NCBI GenBank assembly: GCA_016195295.1
Contig: JACPZV010000052.1
Location: 1 to 5,480 of the forward strand
Source: Acidobacteriota bacterium
GTDB lineage: Bacteria; Acidobacteriota; Vicinamibacteria; Vicinamibacterales; CAVVIG01
Direction: 5' to 3'
DNA: 5,480 nt
This document shows positions 1 to 5,480 of the stretch, in pieces (positions within the stretch are counted from its first letter, which is position 1; every line of letters begins with the position of its first letter). The notes under the pieces are model-generated. The model made no database searches. It had not been told where the DNA came from and saw nothing but the letters and a program-made list of their open reading frames with translations. Position numbers and translations under genes: made by a program.

Positions 1-657
1 CATCTCGTGCAGCCGGGACCGCATGCGATGACCGATGCGGAACAGCAAGGCGTTCGGCTCGGTGTCGTCCGGAATGTCCTGATAGTTGGAGGTGAAGAGC
101 GTCAGGCGCTTCTCGTTGTACCTCGTGTTGACGATGAGGTTCATCGTCTCCTCGACCCACTCGGAAGTTTTCTCGGCGCCCAGATCGTCGAGCACCAGCA
201 AGTCGGCGGTCATCACGGGCCGCAGGATCTCGAGCTCGGTCGTGCGGATCGACGGATCGTACGTGCTGCGGATGATGCGCAGCAGATCGCGCGTGTCGTA
301 GAACAGCCCTCGCGCGCCAGACGACTCGATGATGTGCTTCAGCACGGCGACGGCGAGATGCGTCTTGCCGACGCCCGGCTGCCCTTCGAGCAGCAGGCCG
401 CGCGTGTTCACGGGAAACGATTCCGCCACGCGGCGCGCCTTGGCGACCGCCTGATCGAGCGACTCGTTGTAGGCGGTGAAATTGGCCAGCGTGCAGTGCT
501 GGTAGCGCGTGGGAATGTTCGCATCGGCGAGCCGATGGCGTCCGATCTGTTCACGCCAGCAGTCGCACCGGACCACTCGACGGACACCGGTCCCGGCATC
601 GTCAATGGGTTTCCATCCCGTGTCATCGCACAGCGGGCACGACGTCTGTTGCACCAT
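1..657 (-). CDS. DnaC/DnaI/IstB-like AAA+ ATPase (probable helicase loader), C-terminus cut by window edge
   Basis: The minus-strand frame is open from ATG at 657 to base 1, giving 219 codons without a stop. The N-terminus has CPLC (residues 7-10) and CDC (31-33), a four-cysteine set that looks zinc-binding, as in DnaI/DnaC-like loaders. The AAA+ core follows: Walker A GQPGVGKT (92-99), Walker B LLVLDDLG (153-160), sensor-1-like LFTSNY (187-192), and RIGHRMRSRL (207-216), which matches the conserved arginine-containing box of DnaC-type proteins. Family members are usually about 240-260 residues, so perhaps 20-40 residues lie beyond the edge. Such proteins load the replicative helicase on DNA in the cytoplasm. 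IstB transposition ATPases share the fold, but the Cys-rich N-terminus and the absence of a neighbouring IstA gene favour a chromosomal loader. The start lies 14 bases after the sigma stop, with only a weak AAGG upstream, so translational coupling is plausible. Family is secure; the exact role is inferred. Confidence 0.88.
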   Translation of the reverse strand, partial: MVQQTSCPLCDDTGWKPIDDAGTGVRRVVRCDCWREQIGRHRLADANIPTRYQHCTLANFTAYNESLDQAVAKARRVAESFPVNTRGLLLEGQPGVGKTHLAVAVLKHIIESSGARGLFYDTRDLLRIIRSTYDPSIRTTELEILRPVMTADLLVLDDLGAEKTSEWVEETMNLIVNTRYNEKRLTLFTSNYQDIPDDTEPNALLFRIGHRMRSRLHEM

Positions 658-671
658 GAACCTTGAACCCG

Positions 672-1439
672 TTAGTTGAGATGACTGTGGAGTCGTGTTG
701 ACCGCCGGAGTTTCTCTTTGGCGCGCGACTCAATCTGGCGCACACGCTCGCGCGACAGGTGCAGCCGGTCGCCGATCTCCTGCAGCGTGCGCGGCTCATC
801 GTCTTCGAGCCCGAACCGCAACCGGACGACCTCGCGTTCTTTTCCATCGAGGTCGAGCAGCGCGGCGGCAAGCTCGTCGAGATCGGCTTGATGGATCAAT
901 TCGTCCTCGATCTGCGGTACGCCGTCCTGCGGCAGCAGGTCGCCGAATTCGCGCGACCCGTCGCGGCGTTCGGCACGGTCGACGCCGACCGGCTCGCTGA
1001 GCGACACGTCGCCGACGCCGCGGTGCAGGACCGTGAACAACTTCGGCGGAAAACAAAACGCCCGCGTCTGGTCGGCGAGGACGTGCATCATCGTCTCGCG
1101 CACCCACCACACGGCGTACGTGATGAACTTGACGTTGCGCGAGGGATCGAAGCGGCGCGCCGCTTCGATGAGCCCCAGGTTGCCTTCGTGAATCAGATCC
1201 AGGAAGGACACGCCGTGGCCGCGGTACCGTTTCGCGTACGACACGACGAATCGCAGGTTGGCTTCGACGAGCCGCCCGAGCGCGGCCTCATCGCGTTCCT
1301 GCTGAATGCGGAGGCCGAGCGCGCGTTCCTCTTCGATCGTCAGCCGCGGCAGCTTCGCGATCTCGCGCAAGTATGCAGCGAGCGCACTCGCATCGTCTTC
1401 GCTCGCCACATGCCGCCGCGACATGGAGGAAGCATACAT
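672..1439 (-). CDS. Sigma-70-family RNA polymerase sigma factor (RpoD-like, compact, region 3 largely missing)
   Basis: This 255-residue protein directs RNA polymerase to promoters. Region 1.2 is visible at about residues 18-46 (ALAAYLREIAKLPRLTIEEE). Region 2 spans about 55-128, with NLRFVVSYAKRYRG, the core-binding DLIHEGNLGLIEAARRFDP, and the region 2.3/2.4 stretch FITYAVWWVRETMMHVLADQTR. Region 3.2-like DVSLSEPVG is at 144-152. Region 4 covers about 200-246, with the helix-turn-helix TLQEIGDRLHLSRERVRQIESRAKEKLR. Only about 13 residues separate the end of region 2 from region 3.2, where RpoD has about 50, so the sigma-3 domain is essentially absent. No RpoH box (QRKLFFNLR-like) is seen, so it is not a standard RpoH. 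The start is uncertain: ATG at 1439 and ATG at 1424 are in frame and neither has a clear Shine-Dalgarno. Its place behind hspR suggests a stress-linked alternative sigma factor, which is inference. Confidence 0.9.
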   Translation of the reverse strand: MYASSMSRRHVASEDDASALAAYLREIAKLPRLTIEEERALGLRIQQERDEAALGRLVEANLRFVVSYAKRYRGHGVSFLDLIHEGNLGLIEAARRFDPSRNVKFITYAVWWVRETMMHVLADQTRAFCFPPKLFTVLHRGVGDVSLSEPVGVDRAERRDGSREFGDLLPQDGVPQIEDELIHQADLDELAAALLDLDGKEREVVRLRFGLEDDEPRTLQEIGDRLHLSRERVRQIESRAKEKLRRSTRLHSHLN

Positions 1440-1441
1440 CT

Positions 1442-1498
1442 AAAGTTGAAACTGAAAACTGAAAACTTGATCTTCACCGACTTTTCAGTTTTAACTTT
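1442..1498. repeat. AT-rich inverted repeat between hspR and the sigma gene
   Basis: Arm 1442-1458 (AAAGTTGAAACTGAAAA) and arm 1482-1498 (TTTTCAGTTTTAACTTT) are complementary at 16 of 17 positions around a 23-base spacer. The remaining pair is G/T. Related copies of the CTGAAAACT unit lie at 1453-1467 and at 1500-1520. The tract is strikingly AT-rich against the GC-rich genes. It lies two bases upstream of the sigma ATG and its far end overlaps the hspR stop codon. Confidence 0.75.
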
Positions 1499-1911
1499 TA
1501 AGTTTTCACTTTTGAGTTTTCCGTCTTCGGCGGTGAGGCGCGAACCAGATCCGTCGGAGCCGATTTCACGAGGGCAGTGGACAACCGCTGCTCCCAGTCG
1601 TCGAGCCCGCGGGCCATCTCGCGTTTCACGTACGCCATGAACTCGTTGACTTCACGCTGCATCAACTCGATCTTACGGCGCATGTTGAGAATGATCTCGA
1701 CGCCGGCGAGGTTCACGCCGAGATCTCGGGTGAGTGACAGAATTGTTTCCAGCTGTTCCAGGTCCTCGTCAGAGTACAGCCGCGTGTTGCCGTCGGTGCG
1801 GGACGGCTTCAGCAGTCCTTCGCGCTCGTACAAGCGCAACGTCTGTGGGTGGATGTTGTACTTCTGCGCCACCGCGCTGATCATGTAGAACGCTTTGCCG
1901 GGCTTCTTCAT
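1498..1911 (-). CDS. hspR: HspR-like MerR-family heat-shock regulator
   Basis: The 137-residue protein begins with a MerR winged helix: YMISAVAQKYNIHPQTLRLYEREGLLKPSRTDGNTRLYSDEDLEQLETI (about 9-57). The motif HPQTLRLYEREGL and the residues after it are typical of HspR, the repressor that binds HAIR operators at dnaK operons. LSLTRDLGVNLAGVEIILNMRRKIELM (59-84) continues the DNA-binding and coiled-coil dimerisation part. No metal-binding cysteine pair is present, as expected for HspR. The chosen ATG at 1909-1911 begins MKKPGKAFYM; a GTG at 1939-1941 is in frame but its codons fall in an inverted repeat and add no family sequence. No good Shine-Dalgarno is seen. The last nine residues (KTENSKVKT) are encoded by an AT-rich repeat-like tract that overlaps the 3' end. 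In actinobacteria HspR needs DnaK as co-repressor; the same feedback here would be inference, but position behind dnaK-dnaJ fits. Confidence 0.9.
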   Translation of the reverse strand: MKKPGKAFYMISAVAQKYNIHPQTLRLYEREGLLKPSRTDGNTRLYSDEDLEQLETILSLTRDLGVNLAGVEIILNMRRKIELMQREVNEFMAYVKREMARGLDDWEQRLSTALVKSAPTDLVRASPPKTENSKVKT

Positions 1912-1927
1912 GGTCGTCAAAATGTCT

Positions 1928-1969
1928 ACCACGGAGGTCACGGAGGAGGTCCTCTGTGTCCTCTGTGGT
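1928..1969. repeat. Inverted repeat between dnaJ and hspR
   Basis: Arm 1928-1946 (ACCACGGAGGTCACGGAGG) and arm 1951-1969 (CCTCTGTGTCCTCTGTGGT) pair at 16 of 19 positions around a 4-base loop. Two of the three exceptions are G/T pairs. Each arm is itself a tandem of a CACRGAGG-like unit. It fills almost the whole gap, starts at the dnaJ stop codon and ends 16 bases before the hspR ATG. Confidence 0.78.
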
Positions 1970-3060
1970 TATGTCTTTAGTTCCTGTCGCACGTCCTCGG
2001 CATTGATCTTCCCGAACTCCCGCAGCAGTTCCTTCGATCGCTCGTCGAGGATCTTCGGCAGCACCAGCCGCACTTCGACCACCAGGTCGCCGCGACGGCC
2101 GTCGCGCGGCGACGGCATCCCGCGCTCCCGCACGCGGAAGCGTTGCCCCGACTGCGTGCCCGGCGGCACGCGCAGCCGCGCCGAGCCGTCGAGCGCGGGC
2201 ACGTCGATCTTCGCGCCGAGCGCGGCCTCGTGCACCGCGACCGGCACGGTGAGATGCAGGTCGTCGCCCTCGCGCCGAAACAGCGGATGCGCTTCCACGT
2301 GCACGGTGATGTAAAGGTCGCCGTTCTCGCCGCCGTTGCGCCCGACGTGTCCCTTCCCGGGCACGCGAATTCTGGCGGTGTCGGCTAAACCCGCGGGCAC
2401 GTTGATCGTCAGTGCCTCGGCGCGCGTTTCCACCTGCTGGCCGCCGCACGTCGGGCACCGCGTTTGTCGCAGACGTCCGGAGCCGCCGCACGTGGCGCAC
2501 GGCTTCGAGAACACCATGTGCCCGCGCGCCGACTTCACGAGGCCGGCGCCCTGACACTTGGGGCAGCGCGTTTCACTGACCGGCAGGCGGCCGGCGCCCT
2601 TGCAGGCGCGACAGTGCTCCTGCCGTGTGACGGTCAGCGACCGCTGCCCACCACGGAGCGCGCTCTCGAAGCTGATGGTCGTCGCCTGATGGAGATCGAC
2701 GCCGCGTACCGGCAGGCCCTGGCTGTGGCCGGCGTCTCTCTGCTGCAGCACGTCCGCGAACAGATCGCCGAAGGTGGACGCGTCCGCCCCGTGTGCGCTG
2801 GCCGCGAAGTCGAATCCCTCGAAGCCGAACGTCGGCACGCCCGTCTCGTCGCCCGTCGATCCGCTCGTGTCGTACCGCCGCCGCCGATCGGGATCGCTCA
2901 ACGTTTCGTACGCTTCCGCGATCTGACGGAACTGCGCGGCGGCCATCCGATCTCCAGGATTGATGTCCGGATGGTAGCGCCGCGCCAGCCGCTTGTAGGC
3001 GCGCTTGACGTCGGCCAACGTCGCGCCTCGCGGCAGCCCGAGGATGATGTAGAAGTCCAT
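1969..3060 (-). CDS. dnaJ: DnaJ (Hsp40) co-chaperone
   Basis: This is a complete 363-residue type-I DnaJ (E. coli DnaJ is 376). The J domain occupies residues 1-66 and carries the HPD motif at 30-32, which stimulates DnaK ATPase. A short Gly/Phe-rich linker follows (FGFEGFDF). The cysteine-rich zinc domain has four CxxC units: CRACKGAG, CPKCQGAG, CATCGGSG and CPTCGGQQ; the last lacks the usual trailing G. The C-terminal substrate-binding domains include INVPAGLADTARIRVPGKGH and GDLYITVHVEAHPLFRREGDDL, then GAKIDVPALDG and RLRVPPGTQSGQRFRVRERGMP. The start is ATG at 3058-3060 (MDFYIILGL). An in-frame extension upstream (from 3108) translates the repeat and is rejected. No Shine-Dalgarno is seen before the ATG. 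It delivers unfolded clients to DnaK in the cytosol. It lies 96 bases after dnaK and 57 bases before hspR. Confidence 0.95.
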   Translation of the reverse strand: MDFYIILGLPRGATLADVKRAYKRLARRYHPDINPGDRMAAAQFRQIAEAYETLSDPDRRRRYDTSGSTGDETGVPTFGFEGFDFAASAHGADASTFGDLFADVLQQRDAGHSQGLPVRGVDLHQATTISFESALRGGQRSLTVTRQEHCRACKGAGRLPVSETRCPKCQGAGLVKSARGHMVFSKPCATCGGSGRLRQTRCPTCGGQQVETRAEALTINVPAGLADTARIRVPGKGHVGRNGGENGDLYITVHVEAHPLFRREGDDLHLTVPVAVHEAALGAKIDVPALDGSARLRVPPGTQSGQRFRVRERGMPSPRDGRRGDLVVEVRLVLPKILDERSKELLREFGKINAEDVRQELKT

Positions 3061-3062
3061 GG

Positions 3063-3136
3063 AATTGCGGATCGCGGATTGCGGATTGCGGATTGGACCT
3101 CGCGCCAATCCTCAATCAATCCGCATTCCGCAATCC
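3063..3136. repeat. Inverted repeat of ATTGCGG units between dnaK and dnaJ
   Basis: Arms 3076-3095 and 3117-3136 pair at 19 of 20 positions (one T/T mismatch) with a 21-base spacer. Both are built of direct copies of a 7-base unit, GGATTGC; further degenerate copies run 3063-3077 and 3104-3116. The block occupies most of the 96-base gap and ends two bases before the dnaJ ATG, replacing any usual ribosome-binding site. Confidence 0.8.
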
Positions 3137-3156
3137 TCACTCCTCAATAGGCCCGA

Positions 3157-4963
<1,807 letters not shown>

Positions 4964-4970
4964 TGCGGCC

Positions 4971-4977
4971 ACCTCTC
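4971..4977 (-). promoter_or_regulatory. Shine-Dalgarno of dnaK
   Basis: The minus strand reads GAGAGGT seven bases before ATG at 4963-4961. It fixes MGKVIGID as the start in place of the in-frame GTG at 4972. It is the only clear ribosome-binding site among the minus-strand genes in this window. Confidence 0.7.
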
Positions 4978-5112
4978 AAGTTATCGGGCCAGCTTCCCAG
5001 CCCGGAATCCACGCCTCGCTAAACAAAGCGATACGGCAGGGGAGAGGCAATCGCTATGCCAGCAATTTCGGCCAGATTCGGAGGCAATTGAAACTATATA
5101 AAGTACTGTAAA

Positions 5113-5139
5113 TAAATGGGTTATGAGATATCGTTCATG
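5113..5139 (-). promoter_or_regulatory. Candidate sigma-32-like heat-shock promoter of dnaK
   Basis: On the minus strand CATGAA (5139-5134) resembles the -35 CTTGAA, and ACCCATTTA (5121-5113) resembles the -10 CCCCATNTA, with 12 bases between. The spacing is one or more bases shorter than usual for E. coli sigma-32. Predicted transcription would begin near 5105, leaving a leader of about 140 bases before dnaK. Whether this organism has an RpoH is unknown, so this is a pattern match only. Confidence 0.3.
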
Positions 5140-5151
5140 CTGGCCTTGGCG

Positions 5152-5170
5152 CTAAATTCATCGCATTTAG
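5152..5170. promoter_or_regulatory. Inverted repeat CTAAAT-N7-ATTTAG, candidate operator
   Basis: Two perfect 6-base half-sites are separated by 7 bases, a geometry like that of HspR HAIR sites (7-base halves, N7), although the half-site sequence differs from CTTGAGT. It lies just upstream of the candidate dnaK promoter in the divergent region and could serve either gene. Short palindromes arise by chance in AT-rich DNA. Confidence 0.25.
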
Positions 5171-5232
5171 AAATCCCCTCGATTCATTCTGAAACACCTT
5201 ATTTTCCTAAAACCCTACCCCAGCTCGGTGGT

Positions 5233-5251
5233 GGCGGGCCTCCCGCCCGCC
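5233..5251. repeat. Small GC-rich hairpin in the divergent intergenic region
   Basis: GGCGGGC (5233-5239) and GCCCGCC (5245-5251) form a perfect 7-base stem with a 5-base loop. No T-run follows on either strand, so it does not look like an intrinsic terminator. Confidence 0.5.
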
Positions 5252-5366
5252 TGGATTCTCTCTCCGCGTCTCCCTACCTCCTCGTGATACAGCCCCCGCG
5301 CAAGTCATCACTCACCCTCTGCCTCCCTCTATAGTGTAAGCACTTCGCCCGACCCATGAAGTCGCC

Positions 5367-5371
5367 GGAGG
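5367..5371 (+). promoter_or_regulatory. Shine-Dalgarno of the ECF-like sigma gene
   Basis: GGAGG lies eight bases before ATG 5380, an ideal spacing. It selects this ATG over the in-frame one at 5356. Confidence 0.7.
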
Positions 5372-5379
5372 CAGCACCC

Positions 5380-5480
5380 ATGAACACCGAGCACCTCTCC
5401 GACAAAGACCTCGTCACCCGCATCCGCACCGGACACCCCGACCTCTTCGGCCCGCTCGTCGAGCGCCACATCCGCGCCGC
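5380..5480 (+). CDS. ECF-type sigma factor, N-terminal fragment only
   Basis: ATG at 5380-5382 opens a frame reading MNTEHLSDKDLVTRIRTGHPDLFGPLVERHIRAA to the right edge (33 full codons). The pattern, an acidic opening, then LVxRIRxGxxxLFxxLVxRH, is that of sigma-70 region 2.1 in ECF sigma factors. GGAGG at 5367-5371, eight bases upstream, supports this start. ATG at 5356 is also in frame and would add eight residues, but has no such site. The gene is transcribed divergently from dnaK. Only region 2.1 is visible, so the ECF group and any anti-sigma partner cannot be told. Confidence 0.68.
   Translation, partial: MNTEHLSDKDLVTRIRTGHPDLFGPLVERHIRA

Larger units (their letters stand above)
4964..5379. 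other. Divergent intergenic region between dnaK and the ECF-like sigma gene
   Basis: I see no credible gene here; the short frames present have no family resemblance. The part next to dnaK (4964-5080) is the probable leader. 5085-5220 is AT-rich and holds the candidate dnaK promoter and the CTAAAT inverted repeat. 5221-5260 holds a GC hairpin. 5251-5330 is pyrimidine-rich on the plus strand. TATAGT at 5330-5335 could be a -10 for the plus-strand gene but has no good -35. No CIRCE element (TTAGCACTC-N9-GAGTGCTAA) and no full HAIR site was found. Confidence 0.6.

Noticed and set aside
7..666. Long plus-strand open frame over the ATPase gene
   Set aside because: It is antisense to a frame with clear Walker A, Walker B and cysteine motifs, and its own translation is Arg/Val-rich with no recognisable family; a usual shadow in GC-rich DNA.
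1912..1941. GTG start for HspR ten codons upstream
   Set aside because: The codons fall partly in the inverted repeat and the family start is better matched by the ATG at 1911.
3061..3108. N-terminal extension of DnaJ (16 residues) from an upstream start
   Set aside because: The added residues are a translation of the GGATTGC repeat, and DnaJ proteins begin at the J domain.
3063..3136. CRISPR array in the dnaK-dnaJ gap
   Set aside because: The repeated unit is only about 7 bases, copies abut without unique spacers, and the two blocks are inverted relative to each other.
5233..5251. Intrinsic terminator
   Set aside because: The stem is GC-rich but no run of T follows on either strand, and it lies between two divergent gene starts where no terminator is expected.
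5329..5336. Phage T7-like promoter string (CTATAGTG)
   Set aside because: Only the short core matches, and the rest of a T7 promoter is absent; at most it is a -10-like TATAGT.

Overview
This is a high-GC bacterial window holding a heat-shock chaperone cluster on the minus strand and the first codons of a divergent gene on the plus strand. Read 5' to 3' on the minus strand the order is dnaK (Hsp70), dnaJ (Hsp40), an HspR-type MerR regulator, a compact sigma-70-family factor, and a DnaC/DnaI/IstB-like AAA+ ATPase cut by the window edge. GC-rich codon use, HspR rather than HrcA as the chaperone regulator, and repeat-filled gaps suggest a soil or sediment lineage such as Acidobacteriota. That placement is inference from gene style and order, not proof.

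Layout: 1-657 holds the ATPase (C-terminus missing), 672-1439 the sigma factor, 1498-1911 HspR, 1969-3060 DnaJ and 3157-4963 DnaK. The roughly 415-base stretch 4964-5379 is a divergent intergenic region with an AT-rich core. A partial ECF-like sigma factor starts at 5380 and runs off the right edge. The five minus-strand genes are tightly spaced (14, 58, 57 and 96 bases) and probably co-transcribed. No grpE is present in the window.

Two genes look internally shortened. In dnaK the ATPase domain jumps from about E. coli residue 89 to about residue 136 with a change of frame, so the protein cannot be translated whole as written. In the sigma factor most of region 3 is absent, in frame. Either could be real or an assembly fault.

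The three gaps between dnaK, dnaJ, hspR and the sigma gene each hold an imperfect inverted repeat with 17-20 base arms. The three are unrelated in sequence, and each lies just upstream of the next start codon, where a Shine-Dalgarno would be expected and none is seen. This is the most unusual structural feature of the window.

Likely working model (inference): DnaK and DnaJ refold proteins, HspR represses the cluster and may sense free DnaK as it does in actinobacteria, and the sigma factor may redirect transcription during stress. The helicase-loader-like ATPase may link replication to the same transcript.
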